Below, piece after piece: positions 53,629-62,459 of a stretch of DNA of 64,000 nt (positions are counted from its first letter, which is position 1; the number at the start of each line of letters is the position of its first letter). Location of the stretch: positions 29,982-93,981 of the forward strand of contig CAMAXZ010000014.1 in NCBI GenBank assembly GCA_945862325.1, written 5' to 3'. The DNA comes from Klebsiella pneumoniae. Its GTDB lineage: Bacteria; Myxococcota_A; UBA796; SXON01. The position numbers were made by a program, and so were the translations under genes. A model generated the notes under the pieces. The model saw nothing but the letters and a program-made list of their open reading frames with translations, ran no database searches and was not told the origin of the DNA.

Positions 53629-54406
53629 TCGGGCCGCCCGCGGTGAGGCGCTGCGCGAGGGCGTCGGCGAGGATGCCGGCGTCCGCCATGTCCTCCGCGC
53701 CGAACCCGCGGGCGTTCACCGAGTTGACCGCTTCGATGCAGCCGAAGACGCGCGTCTCGAACGCGACCGGCACGCAAAGCAGCGACCGGGTCCGCACCCC
53801 GGTGACCGCGTCGACGTTGGAGAAGAACCGAGGATCGGCGTAGGGTTCCGACAATGCGACGGCGGCCCGCCGGCGCACGCTGAAGCCCGCGACCCCCTGG
53901 GACGACGAGAAGCTGACGCCCTGAAGGGCGGCGGCTCCCGGGCCGGCGGCCGCCGCGAAGCCGAGCGTTCCGTCGGAGCGGACGCGGATCACCGAGGCGC
54001 CCTCCGCGGGGACGAGCGCGCGGAGCGCCTCGAGGGTGTGGCGGATGGCGGCCTCGTCGGTCGCGGCGCGCATGATCTCGTCGACCTCGTCCATCAGGGT
54101 GGCGGGGCGCGCGACCTCGGCGGTGTCCGCGGTGTCCTCGGGCAGCGGGAGCGGCAGCGCGTCCGGCTCGATCTCCGCGACCATCTCTTCGGACTCGTCG
54201 GCGTCGAGGGTCTGGACGATGAAGCCCTGGCCGCTGCGCACGTCGCGCACGAGCACCTGGCCGTTGGGCAGGGCCTCGCACGCGATGCGGTCGAGCGGGC
54301 CGTGGGACCCGAGCTGCGCGACCCCTTCGCCGAGGGCGCTGAGCCAGTTCGAGGCCTCGACCTCGACGGAACCTTCGCCACGAGTGGCGACGCGGAAACG
54401 TGGCAT
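53615..54406 (-). CDS. GAF-domain protein
   Basis: A 263-residue cytoplasmic protein. The N-terminal 85 residues (FRVATRGEGSVEVEASNWLS, VLVRDVRSGQGFIVQTLDAD) form a small beta domain. An acidic linker follows, then a GAF domain at about 105-255: AATDEAAIRHTLEALRALVP, FSSSQGVAGFSVRRRAAVAL and TRSLLCVPVAFETRVFGCIE. GAF domains bind small ligands or mediate signalling, but no output domain is present. The ATG is preceded by GAGAGGG, and TAACCT near 54432 could be the -10. Confidence 0.85.
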   Translation of the reverse strand: MPRFRVATRGEGSVEVEASNWLSALGEGVAQLGSHGPLDRIACEALPNGQVLVRDVRSGQGFIVQTLDADESEEMVAEIEPDALPLPLPEDTADTAEVARPATLMDEVDEIMRAATDEAAIRHTLEALRALVPAEGASVIRVRSDGTLGFAAAAGPGAAALQGVSFSSSQGVAGFSVRRRAAVALSEPYADPRFFSNVDAVTGVRTRSLLCVPVAFETRVFGCIEAVNSVNARGFGAEDMADAGILADALAQRLTAGGPISSR

Positions 54407-54457
54407 GTGCCCTCTCTCGAACGCGGAGGTTATCGCGACCGTGACCGGAGTACACCC

Positions 54458-56104
54458 GTGAAGCCGTCTGAACGCAACGAGCTGATCGCGCTCGTCGTCG
54501 TCGTCGTGATCGCGGCCGCGCTGCGGACGCGCGGGCTGGACTTCGGCCTTCCGATGGCGGAGGCCCGCCCGGACGAGATGACGATCGCGTTCCAGGCGAT
54601 GAAATTCGGCACCGGCGACCTCAACCCGCACTCGTTCAACTACCCGTCGTTGTTCAAGTACCTGGTGTTCGTGATGTTCGGGGCCTGGTACGTCGTGGGG
54701 AAGGCCCTCGGGTTGTTCGATGGGCAAGAGGACTTCCTTCGGTCGTTCTTCGCCGCGGACACGTCCTTTCGCCTGCTGATGCGCGCCTGGAGCGCGGCGG
54801 CGGGGGTCGCGTGTGTGGCGCTGCTCGGCGCGGCGCCCGGTCGCGTGTGGGGCGCCGCATTGCTCGCCGTCTGCTTCCTGCACGTGCGCGACAGTCACTT
54901 CGGCGTCACGGACGCAACCCTCGCGACGTTGACCACGGCCGCGTGGTTCACCGCGTTGATCCTTGTTCGTACGGGCACCGTGTCCGCCGCGGCGTGGGCC
55001 GGAGTGTTCGCGGGCCTCGCCGCGAGCGTGAAGTACAACGGCGGACTCGCCTTGGCCCCGGTCCTGGTGGCCGCGCTCGTGTGCGGCAAGCCCTTCGTCG
55101 CCCGCGCCGGAGCGGCGACGGCCGCCAGCGCGATCGCGTTCGTGGCCGGCTCGCCGTTCGTGCTCCTCGACTTCCCGACGTTCTGGAAAGACTTCTCGTT
55201 CGAGATGTCCCATCTCGCGGAGGGCCACCACGTCGACGTCGGCAACGCGCTCGTCCACCACCTCACGCGCAGCCTGCCGGACGGCATGGGCTGGCCGCTC
55301 CTCCTGGCGGGGGTGCTCGGCCTCGTGGCCGCGGTCGTGCGGGAGTGGCGCGTCGGGTTGGTGCTGGCCACCTTCCCGGTCGTGTGGCTGCTCGCCATGG
55401 GGCGCGGAGAGACCGCCTTCTACCGGTACGTGTTGCCGGTCGTCCCGGCGCTCTGCGCCGCGGCGGGGCTCGCCGTCGCCTCGGCGCGGCCGCGGTGGGC
55501 GCGCATCCCCCTGCTCGTGCTCGTCGGCGCGCCCACCGCGTGGGCGAGCCTCGAGGTCACACGGTTGATGGCCGCGGGTGACACCCGCGCGGCGATGGGC
55601 GCTTGGATCGAGGCGAACGTACCGTCCGACGCGCGGATCGTGCACGCCGGCGCGTACACCGGCGCGCCGATGCTCCAACGGAACGTGGTGAACCAGACGC
55701 GCGAGTACGCGGCGAAGGCCTCCCGGAGCGACGCCGCCGGGTTTCGGAAGCCCGACGACCTGAAGTGGTATCGGCGCGACCGCCCGATGTACGACGTGGT
55801 GCTCGTGGACAAGGCGGGGATCGACTTCGCCTCCACGGTGGCGCCCGAGGACGTCGTCGCGGCGCCACCCGCTTGGCTCATGCTCGAGGACTACCCCCTC
55901 GCGCACTACGCCGCGGTGCCCGCTGCCGTCGCCGAGCTGGCGGCGGCGCGCTACGACCTCGCCCACGAGGAGATCGCCACCGTGGCCCCGCCCGACGCTG
56001 CCCGATTCGATCAACAGGACGCGTTCTACGCGCCCGTGGCGGGCTTCGGCGCCTTCGGCCGCATGGGGCCGACGCTTCGCATCTATCGGCTGCGCTCCCC
56101 GTGA
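54458..56104 (+). CDS. GT-C glycosyltransferase (PMT/ArnT-like) membrane protein
   Basis: A 548-residue polytopic protein with about ten hydrophobic helices. The first periplasmic loop has MAEARPDEMTIAF with an Asp-Glu pair and then SFNYPSLFKYLVF, typical of the PMT_2/GT39-like superfamily that uses polyprenyl-phosphate sugars. The C-terminal 150 residues are a soluble domain (YDVVLVDKAGIDFASTVAPE). The GTG is seven bases after GGAG. It overlaps the UPF0104 gene by four bases (GTGA), so the two are coupled and probably act in the same lipid-linked sugar process. Confidence 0.82.
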   Translation: MKPSERNELIALVVVVVIAAALRTRGLDFGLPMAEARPDEMTIAFQAMKFGTGDLNPHSFNYPSLFKYLVFVMFGAWYVVGKALGLFDGQEDFLRSFFAADTSFRLLMRAWSAAAGVACVALLGAAPGRVWGAALLAVCFLHVRDSHFGVTDATLATLTTAAWFTALILVRTGTVSAAAWAGVFAGLAASVKYNGGLALAPVLVAALVCGKPFVARAGAATAASAIAFVAGSPFVLLDFPTFWKDFSFEMSHLAEGHHVDVGNALVHHLTRSLPDGMGWPLLLAGVLGLVAAVVREWRVGLVLATFPVVWLLAMGRGETAFYRYVLPVVPALCAAAGLAVASARPRWARIPLLVLVGAPTAWASLEVTRLMAAGDTRAAMGAWIEANVPSDARIVHAGAYTGAPMLQRNVVNQTREYAAKASRSDAAGFRKPDDLKWYRRDRPMYDVVLVDKAGIDFASTVAPEDVVAAPPAWLMLEDYPLAHYAAVPAAVAELAAARYDLAHEEIATVAPPDAARFDQQDAFYAPVAGFGAFGRMGPTLRIYRLRSP

Positions 56105-57096
56105 ATCCACCCGAGTCTCCGCCGCGGGACCTGCTCGGGCGCTTTCGGACGTGGCTGCTCTGGGGCATGGCCGGCGCGGCGCTGATCTACCTCGGAGCGT
56201 CCATCTGGGCGGGCCTGGACGACATGCGCGCGGCCCTGACGATCTTCTGGTGGCCCCTGTACATCCCGGCCATCCTCCTCACCCTGCTCAACTACGGGCT
56301 GCGCTTCTGGAAGTGGCAGTACCTGCTGCGCCGCGTCGGCGTGGTGATCTCCCTGCGCGAAAACGCCACGATCTTCTTGGCGGGTCTCGCGATGGTGATC
56401 TCGCCGGCGAAGGCGGGGGAGCTGCTGAAGCCCTACCTCGTGCGGGTCCGCACCGGCGTGCCGATGCACCAGACCCTGCCGGTGCTCGTGACCGAGCGCC
56501 TGACGGACGCGATCGCCTGCCTCGGGCTCGCGTCGATCTCGGTCGGTCGGTTCGCGGGCGACTCGGTGGCCTACGTCTGGGGCCCCGTGGCGGTGCTGGC
56601 CGTCGGGCTCGGCGTGCTCGCGCATCGGGGCCTTTCACTCGGCATCCTTCGGTTGATCGCCCGCATCCCCGGGGTGGGGCGGATCGCGACGCGGCTCGAA
56701 GAGATGTACCTGGCGATGCGCACCTGCGTGGCGCCGGTCCCGTTCCTGCTGACCGTCGGCGCGAGCTTCCTCGCGTGGGGCGGCGAGTGTGTGGGCTACT
56801 GGCTCATGTTCAAGGGCTTCGGAATCGACGCGTCGCTCGAGGCGTGCACCTTCATCTACGCGTTCGCGACGGTCGCGGGCGGCGCCACGCCGCTCCCTGG
56901 CGGCCTCGGCGTGGCGGACGGCGCGCTCGTGGTGTGGGCGGAGGCGCTGATTCCCGGGGTCGATCGGTCGGTGGCGCTCGCGAGCGCGATCCTCATCCGC
57001 CTCGCCACGCTCTGGCTCGGCGTGCTCCTGGGCGCGGTCGCCCTGCTTCAGCTCGGCGCGGTTCTGGACGAGCCCGCCCCGACGGACCGGACCTAG
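56101..57096 (+). CDS. UPF0104/LPG-synthase-type membrane protein (copy 2)
   Basis: A 331-residue protein with about eight hydrophobic helices. Family features are LLTLLNYGLRFWKWQYLLRR, LAMVISPAKAGELLKPYLVR and ATVAGGATPLPGGLGVADGA. It belongs to the same family as the protein at 51874 but is closer to the typical AglD-like form. It is coupled by GTGA overlap to the GT-C transferase gene, supporting a role in polyprenyl-sugar or lipid flipping. It overlaps the convergent PerR-like gene by four bases. Confidence 0.85.
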   Translation: MNPPESPPRDLLGRFRTWLLWGMAGAALIYLGASIWAGLDDMRAALTIFWWPLYIPAILLTLLNYGLRFWKWQYLLRRVGVVISLRENATIFLAGLAMVISPAKAGELLKPYLVRVRTGVPMHQTLPVLVTERLTDAIACLGLASISVGRFAGDSVAYVWGPVAVLAVGLGVLAHRGLSLGILRLIARIPGVGRIATRLEEMYLAMRTCVAPVPFLLTVGASFLAWGGECVGYWLMFKGFGIDASLEACTFIYAFATVAGGATPLPGGLGVADGALVVWAEALIPGVDRSVALASAILIRLATLWLGVLLGAVALLQLGAVLDEPAPTDRT

Positions 57097-57482
57097 CAGG
57101 CGGCGCAGCGCCCGTCGATGCGCACGTGCCCGCTGACGACCGCTCCGTTCACGCGGACCTCGACGGCGTCCGCGGGAACATCCTCGATGCGGCCGCAGCG
57201 TTGGCAGTGCAGGTGGTGATGCGGGGAGGTGTTGGGGTCGAACCGCGCTTCGAGGCCGGCTTCGCGGAGCACCCGTACGGCGCCGACCTCCTCGAGGAGG
57301 GCCAGTGTGTTGTACACCGTGGCGCGGCTGGTGACGGGGTGTTCGCGGGTCACCGCCTCGAAGATCTCCGCCGCGGTCGGATGGTCGACGTTGCCATCGA
57401 GAAAGTGCAGGATGGCCCTACGTTGTGCCGTCATGGACGAGCCGCGGGCGCGGAGGCGGGCCTGGACGTTCCCGGTCTGCAT
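57093..57482 (-). CDS. perR: PerR-like Fur-family regulator
   Basis: A 129-residue Fur-family repressor. Winged-helix part: MTAQRRAILHFLDG and SRATVYNTLALLEEVGAVR. The regulatory metal ligands of Bacillus PerR are all conserved at a shift of three: H34, D82 (ARFD), H88, H90 and D101. The Asp at the 85-equivalent favours PerR over Fur or Zur. The structural Cys4 zinc site is complete (C93-x2-C96, C126-x2-C129). It should sense peroxide by His oxidation. It lies 58 bases downstream of the MopE-repeat lipoprotein gene on the same strand. Confidence 0.88.
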   Translation of the reverse strand: MQTGNVQARLRARGSSMTAQRRAILHFLDGNVDHPTAAEIFEAVTREHPVTSRATVYNTLALLEEVGAVRVLREAGLEARFDPNTSPHHHLHCQRCGRIEDVPADAVEVRVNGAVVSGHVRIDGRCAAC

Positions 57483-57486
57483 CCGG

Positions 57487-57517
57487 ACTGTATGATCCAG
57501 AGCGGGCGCGGCGTCAA
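57487..57517 (-). promoter_or_regulatory. Possible promoter of the PerR-like gene
   Basis: On the minus strand TTGACG (57512-57517) and TACAGT (57487-57492) are 19 bases apart, and the ATG follows only four bases after the -10. The spacing is long, so this is tentative. It would give a leaderless transcript. Confidence 0.35.
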
Positions 57518-57540
57518 GAGCCGCGGACACCTTCCGGGGC

Positions 57541-59184
57541 TCAGAGGCAGATCTGTGTCCGGCTCGTCGTGATGTCACAGCAGGAGGTCCACAGGAACCC
57601 GCAGGACTCGCAGTCGTACACCCAGCTTGCGGACGACCCGCACGCCGGGTTGGTGCTGTCCCAGCCTTCGTCAGCCGCGCTGCAGGAGAACAACGACCAT
57701 GAGCACGAGCCCGTGTCGGTGTAGTACTTGCTCTGGGACCCGTCGCAGTTCCAGTCGTAGCTGCCGTCGCCGCGGGAGCTGGAGGAGTAGCTGGTGGCGG
57801 AGGGGTTCGCGCCGGAGTTGTAGTCGTAGCAGTCGGTGTTGTTGGCCACGTCGTAGTAGCCGTCGGGCGCGCACAGGCAGCGGCCGGACACCGACGAGCT
57901 GCCGTACCCGTCGCCATCGTAGTCGTAGTAGTAGGTGAAGCACCCGCTGGCGTCGCGCTCGTCGGTCTCGCCGTCACAGTCGTCGTCGTACCCGCTGCAC
58001 GTCTCGCTGGCGCCCGGGTAGATCGACGCCACGGCGTCGTTGCAGTCGCCGCCGTTCTCGGTCCAGCCGTCGCCGTCGTCGTCGTAGGCGTTGGTGCCTT
58101 CGTCGACGATGCCGTCGCAGTCGTTGTCGCGGCCGTCTTCCAGCTCGCCGGCGCTGGGGAAGGACGAGGCGTAGCTGTCGTCGCAGTCGCCGGTCGTCTC
58201 CGCGTAGCCGTCGCCGTCGTCGTCGTAGCACTCGGTCGTCTCGTCGACCGTGGTGTCGCAGTCGTCGTCGACGCCGTCGCAGGTCTCGACGGCGCCGTTG
58301 TACGCGGTGGGGTCGGCGTCGTCGCAGTCGCCCTCGATCTCCGACATGCCGTCGCCGTCGTCGTCGTATCCGACGGTGCCGTTGTCCACGAGGCCGTCGC
58401 AGTCGTCGTCGCGGTCGTTGTAGAACTCGGCGGCGCCCGGGTTCACGCTGGCATCGCCGTCGTTGCAGTCGCCCTGCACCTCGGTCCAACCGTCGCCGTC
58501 GTCGTCGATCATCGAGGCGGAGATGACGGTGAAGTAGTACTCCTCCACCGCGTACAGGCCGTCCTGGTCGGTGACCCGGAACGTGAGGCGGTGGTCGCCG
58601 GGGGTCAACGCCTGCTCGCACGCGGTGACGCCGATCGTGTCCGGGGTGGGCTCGCAGAACACGCCGTCGAGGTCGCTCTCGAAGCTGACGAGGAGGGTCT
58701 CGGGGGCCTGCTGCTCGTCCGCCACGCTCACGACGAACTCGAACGCCTCCCCTTCCGCGCCCGCCTCGCCCGCGACCGGGTGCACGATGCGGATGGTCGG
58801 GTTGTCCGGGACGTCGTTGACGGTCAGGCTGATGACGTCGGAGGCCTGCTCGCCGGATTCGTCCGTCACCATGAGGGTGATCGTGTGGTTGCCCACGTCG
58901 AGGTTCGCCGTCGCGAACAGCGCGACGCCGCCGATGTCGGCGGGGTCGGTCTCGGAGAGGATGCCCTGCAGGTCGCTCGACCAGCGCAGCGCGAGGTTGG
59001 GCGGGTCGGTCTGGTCGTCGTTGACCTGCGCCTGGAAGCTCACCAGCGTGTCTTCGTCGACCGCGCTGCCGTCCGTGGGCGCGGTGATCCCGACCGTGGG
59101 CGGCGCGTTGTAGACGCCGACCTTCTGATCGCCGCCGCAGGCGGCGAGCGCGAGGGCGAGGAGGGGAAGGGCGTGTCGGGTCAT
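57541..59184 (-). CDS. MopE-type metal-binding-repeat lipoprotein
   Basis: A 547-residue lipoprotein (LALAAC). It opens with QKVGVYNAPP like the protein at 5912. Two Ig-like domains lie at about 27-122 and 127-222. Four MopE repeats follow from residue 227; the first three are exactly 47 residues each, opening DDDGDGWTEVQGDC or similar and closing with DDDCDG. A diverged fifth unit (YDYDGDGYGSSS) and a Ser/Tyr/Cys-rich tail of about 130 residues, rich in Cys pairs, end the protein. MopE-like repeats are linked to copper or calcium binding. GGAGG precedes the ATG, and TATCGT upstream is a candidate -10. Confidence 0.88.
   Translation of the reverse strand: MTRHALPLLALALAACGGDQKVGVYNAPPTVGITAPTDGSAVDEDTLVSFQAQVNDDQTDPPNLALRWSSDLQGILSETDPADIGGVALFATANLDVGNHTITLMVTDESGEQASDVISLTVNDVPDNPTIRIVHPVAGEAGAEGEAFEFVVSVADEQQAPETLLVSFESDLDGVFCEPTPDTIGVTACEQALTPGDHRLTFRVTDQDGLYAVEEYYFTVISASMIDDDGDGWTEVQGDCNDGDASVNPGAAEFYNDRDDDCDGLVDNGTVGYDDDGDGMSEIEGDCDDADPTAYNGAVETCDGVDDDCDTTVDETTECYDDDGDGYAETTGDCDDSYASSFPSAGELEDGRDNDCDGIVDEGTNAYDDDGDGWTENGGDCNDAVASIYPGASETCSGYDDDCDGETDERDASGCFTYYYDYDGDGYGSSSVSGRCLCAPDGYYDVANNTDCYDYNSGANPSATSYSSSSRGDGSYDWNCDGSQSKYYTDTGSCSWSLFSCSAADEGWDSTNPACGSSASWVYDCESCGFLWTSCCDITTSRTQICL
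57943..58506 (-). repeat. Four 141-bp MopE repeat units
   Basis: Four consecutive coding units with a period of 141 bases (47 residues) lie within the lipoprotein gene. They are similar at protein level (DDDGDG...GDC-D/N-D...D-x-DC) but diverged at DNA level, implying old duplications. Confidence 0.85.
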
Positions 59185-59222
59185 GGCGGTCCTCCGGTCG
59201 CACGATAGCAGGAAATCTCGCC

Positions 59223-60026
59223 ATGTACGTCGCCGCCTGCGTTCAGCTCCGTTCTGGCCCCGAGATCCGGGACAACATCGCGCGCGTGGAGGCCCTCGTG
59301 GCGCGCGCGGCCGCCTCGGGCGCGGCGCTCGTCGCGACGCCGGAGAACACCACCTTCCTCGGTCCCTCCGACGAAAAGGTGGCGCTCGCGGAGCCGCTGG
59401 ACGGCCCCACCCACCGCGCGCTCGGCGCCGTCGCTCGGCGGCTGCGGGTGCACCTGCTCGTCGGCAGCGTCGCGGAGCGCTGCGACGCGAAGCGCTGCTA
59501 CAACACCTCGGTGCTGTTCGGGCCAGACGGCGAGATCATCGCCGCCTACCGAAAGATCCACCTCTTCGACGTGTCGATCCCCGGGGGCCCCGAGCTCCGA
59601 GAGTCCGCGTTCGTCGCGCCCGGCGACGCGGTCGTGGTGGCCCGCACGGCGCTCGGCAACATCGGGATGAGCATCTGCTACGACCTCCGCTTTCCCGAGC
59701 TCTACCGGCGTCTCGTCGATGCGGGCGCCGAGGTGCTCACGGTGCCGAGCGCGTTCACCCTGCACACGGGGCGCGATCATTGGCACCCGCTCCTCCGCGC
59801 CCGTGCCATCGAGGGGCAGGCGTGGGTGCTCGCCCCCGCGCAGGAGGGCCGCCACGACACCGGCGGGCTGCGCCACAGCTACGGGCACAGCCTGATCGCG
59901 GACCCGTGGGGGGTGGTGGTCGCCGAGCGCCCTGACGGCGAGGGCATCTGCCTCGCCGAGATCGACCTGGAGAGCGTGCGACGCGTCCGCGCGTCGATGC
60001 CGGTGGCCGCGCACCGCCGTCTCTGA
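59223..60026 (+). CDS. Carbon-nitrogen hydrolase (Nit1/NIT2-like)
   Basis: A 267-residue nitrilase-superfamily hydrolase with the complete triad: E41 in ATPENTTF, K111 in YRKIHLFDV and C152 in SICYDLRFPELYR. It has the sequence style of deaminated-glutathione amidases and omega-amidases (Nit1/NIT2), which hydrolyse small amides such as 2-oxoglutaramate. The ATG has AGGA ten bases upstream. It is divergent from the MopE-repeat lipoprotein gene and convergent with the ferredoxin gene at a two-base gap. Confidence 0.9.
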   Translation: MYVAACVQLRSGPEIRDNIARVEALVARAAASGAALVATPENTTFLGPSDEKVALAEPLDGPTHRALGAVARRLRVHLLVGSVAERCDAKRCYNTSVLFGPDGEIIAAYRKIHLFDVSIPGGPELRESAFVAPGDAVVVARTALGNIGMSICYDLRFPELYRRLVDAGAEVLTVPSAFTLHTGRDHWHPLLRARAIEGQAWVLAPAQEGRHDTGGLRHSYGHSLIADPWGVVVAERPDGEGICLAEIDLESVRRVRASMPVAAHRRL

Positions 60027-60028
60027 GC

Positions 60029-60328
60029 TCAGCCGAGCAGGCGCTCGATCAGCGCTTCGTCCCCGGCTTCGTCGGTGGGGACCACGAAGAACTCGCCGTC
60101 CGGCTGAAAGCCGATCATGCAGCCGGCCGCCGGGCAGAGGTCCAGGCAGCTCGTGCCGGTCACGACCACCGTACCTTTCAGGCCTCGCTCCTTGATCTTC
60201 ACCTTCAGGCGATCGCGAAGGTCCATCCCACCGTTTCCGGCGCAGCTCGGCTTCGGGGTGTCGGGATCGCGGCGGTTGGTGCAGACGAGGAGTTGGCGCT
60301 TTCGGTAGGGCGCGGGGACGCTGCGCAT
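60029..60328 (-). CDS. Thioredoxin-like [2Fe-2S] ferredoxin
   Basis: A 99-residue ferredoxin of the thioredoxin-like [2Fe-2S] type. The cluster ligands are C16 and C29 (C-x12-C) and C61 and C65 (C-x3-C in SCLDLCPAAGC). It carries electrons and may serve a nearby oxidoreductase, but no obvious partner is adjacent. AGGA precedes the ATG. Its stop pairs with that of the nitrilase gene in the palindrome CTGAGCTCAG (60023-60032). Confidence 0.9.
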   Translation of the reverse strand: MRSVPAPYRKRQLLVCTNRRDPDTPKPSCAGNGGMDLRDRLKVKIKERGLKGTVVVTGTSCLDLCPAAGCMIGFQPDGEFFVVPTDEAGDEALIERLLG

Positions 60329-60442
60329 CAGAGGGGTCCTGCGATGGGGCGCGGTTAACCGGGCCCGGGGGCGGGCGAGCCCGCACAGGTGTCACGGCGC
60401 CGCGCCGTCGGCGTGGATAGGACCCTGGGTCTGGGAGGGCCC

Positions 60443-62449
60443 ATGGACATCCGCGCGCGGTTCGAGGCATTGGCGCAGAACCTGTGGTGGTGCTGGAACG
60501 CGGACGCCGTGCGGTTGTTCACCGCAGTGGACTTCGAGCGGTGGGAGGAGGTGGGGCACAACCCGCTCGCCTTGCTCGAAGAGGTGACCGACGAGGCGCT
60601 CCAGCCCCACGCGGAGGCGCTCGCCTCGGTGGAGCGCAAGCTGCGCGCGTACCTTCAGGCCGGTGACACGTGGGCGGCCCAGCACCTGCCGCCGCTCGCG
60701 GGGCCGGTCGCGTACTTCTCGATGGAGTTCGCGCTCCACGAGTCCCTGCCGATCTACTCCGGCGGGCTCGGAGTGCTGGCGGGCGACCACATGAAGTCGG
60801 CGTCCGACCTTGGTGTTCCGTTCGTGGGCGTCGGGCTGCTGTACCGGGAGGGGTACTTCAAGCAGGTCATCGCCAACGGCCGCCAGGCGGTGGCGTACCC
60901 GCCGGTGCCCTTGGAGCACCTGCCGCTCCGGCGCCTCGACGTCACGGTCGAGGTCCCGCACGGGCACCACAGCTACCGGGCCGCGGTGTGGGAGGTCGCG
61001 GTCGGCCGGGCCCGCCTGCTGCTGCTCGACAGCGACGTCGAGGGCAACCGAGCGGAACATCGCGCCCTGTCGCAACAGCTCTACGGGGGCGACGAGGCCA
61101 CGCGCATCGCGCAGGAGGTGCTGCTCGGCATCGGCGGCGTGCGCGCGCTGCGGGCCCTCGGCATCGCGCCGGGCGTCTTCCATATGAACGAGGGCCATTG
61201 CGCCTTCGCCGTCGTCGAGCGGTGGCGCGAGGTGCTCGCGGCGAAGCCGACGCTCGGGGCCGAGGCGGCCTTCCGGGTCGCCCGCGAGCAGTTCGTGTTC
61301 ACGACCCACACCCCCGTGAGCGCGGGGCACGACCGTTTCCACTGGGACCTCAAGAAGGAGGTCCTCGGCGGCCTGCGGGAGCAGATGGGGCTCCGCGAGG
61401 GCGCGTTCATGGATCTCGGCCGGGTCACGCCGGGGGACGTGCAGGAGCCGTTGTGCATGACCGTGCTCGCGCTTCGGGGTGCGCGGGCGAGCAACGCCGT
61501 GAGCGCGCTGCACGGCGTCGTCACGCGAAAGATGTGGAAGGACCTGTGGCCGAAGGTCGACGCCGCCGACGTGCCGATCACCCACGTCACCAACGGCGTG
61601 CACGTCCCCTCGTGGATGCACGCGTCCGTGCAGGACCTCCTCGACGCGACGAACCCCGGCTGGCGTGACGGCGCGCCGGTCGATCTCTCGGGCGTGCCCG
61701 ACGAGCGCCTGTGGTCGATGCGTTGCCGGCTCCGGGCGAACCTCATCGAGAGCGCGCGGCGGGAGGTCGGGCGCTCCTGGCTCGACGCCGACGCGTTGAC
61801 GATCGGGTTCGCGCGGCGGTTCGCGCCGTACAAGCGCGGCAACCTCATCTTCTCCGAGCCCGATCGCCTCCGCGCGCTGCTCGAGTCCGCCGATCGGCCG
61901 GTGCAGCTCCTGTTCGCCGGGAAGGCGCACCCACGGGACGCCGCGGGGCAGGGCATCGTCCGCGACGTGATCCGCTGGACCCGCGACGATCGTTTCCGCG
62001 GGCGCGTCGTGTTCCTCGCCGACTACGACATCAAGCTGGCGCGGCGATTGGTTCAGGGGGTCGACGTGTGGCTCAACAACCCGCGTCGCCCCCGCGAGGC
62101 CAGCGGTACCAGCGGCATGAAGGTTCCGTTGAACCTCGGTATCAACCTGTCGGTGCTCGACGGTTGGTGGCCGGAGGCGTTCGATGGCACCAACGGCTGG
62201 GCCATCGGTGACGAGCGGGACTACGTGACCTCGGAAGAGCAGGACGCGGCCGACGCGGAGAGCTTGTACACCGTGCTGGAAGACGAGGTCGTCCCTCGAT
62301 TCTACCGGCGCGGCGCGGGGGCCGTCCCCGCCGATTGGGTCGCCACCGCGCGGCGCAGCCTCGAGACCTGCGTGCACGCCTTCCACACGGATCGGATGGT
62401 CCGCGAGTACGCCCTGCGGCTCTACACTGGCGGGCCTTCGCGCCTCTGA
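60443..62449 (+). CDS. glgP: Alpha-glucan (glycogen) phosphorylase, GT35
   Basis: A 668-residue pyridoxal-phosphate alpha-glucan phosphorylase releasing glucose-1-phosphate from glycogen or maltodextrin. It begins with the short-type N-terminal region (NLWWCWNADAVRLF), then VAYFSMEFALHESLPIYSGG, HMNEGHCAF, FTTHTPVSAGHDRF, ITHVTNGVHVPSW and ASGTSGMKVPLN with the PLP-binding K560. The size fits the shorter GT35 subfamily. GGGAGGG lies before the ATG at 60443. It converges with the FG-GAP lipoprotein gene. Confidence 0.94.
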   Translation: MDIRARFEALAQNLWWCWNADAVRLFTAVDFERWEEVGHNPLALLEEVTDEALQPHAEALASVERKLRAYLQAGDTWAAQHLPPLAGPVAYFSMEFALHESLPIYSGGLGVLAGDHMKSASDLGVPFVGVGLLYREGYFKQVIANGRQAVAYPPVPLEHLPLRRLDVTVEVPHGHHSYRAAVWEVAVGRARLLLLDSDVEGNRAEHRALSQQLYGGDEATRIAQEVLLGIGGVRALRALGIAPGVFHMNEGHCAFAVVERWREVLAAKPTLGAEAAFRVAREQFVFTTHTPVSAGHDRFHWDLKKEVLGGLREQMGLREGAFMDLGRVTPGDVQEPLCMTVLALRGARASNAVSALHGVVTRKMWKDLWPKVDAADVPITHVTNGVHVPSWMHASVQDLLDATNPGWRDGAPVDLSGVPDERLWSMRCRLRANLIESARREVGRSWLDADALTIGFARRFAPYKRGNLIFSEPDRLRALLESADRPVQLLFAGKAHPRDAAGQGIVRDVIRWTRDDRFRGRVVFLADYDIKLARRLVQGVDVWLNNPRRPREASGTSGMKVPLNLGINLSVLDGWWPEAFDGTNGWAIGDERDYVTSEEQDAADAESLYTVLEDEVVPRFYRRGAGAVPADWVATARRSLETCVHAFHTDRMVREYALRLYTGGPSRL

Positions 62450-62459
62450 GCGCGCGGCC

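Noticed and set aside
57943..58506. Regular repeat spacing that might suggest a CRISPR array.
   Set aside because: The period is 141 bases, the units are coding MopE repeats, and there are no unique spacers or cas genes.
60353..60360. Palindrome GGTTAACC between the ferredoxin and phosphorylase genes as an operator.
   Set aside because: Eight bases are too short to support an operator claim, and it may simply be part of a -10 region (TTAACC) for the ferredoxin gene.
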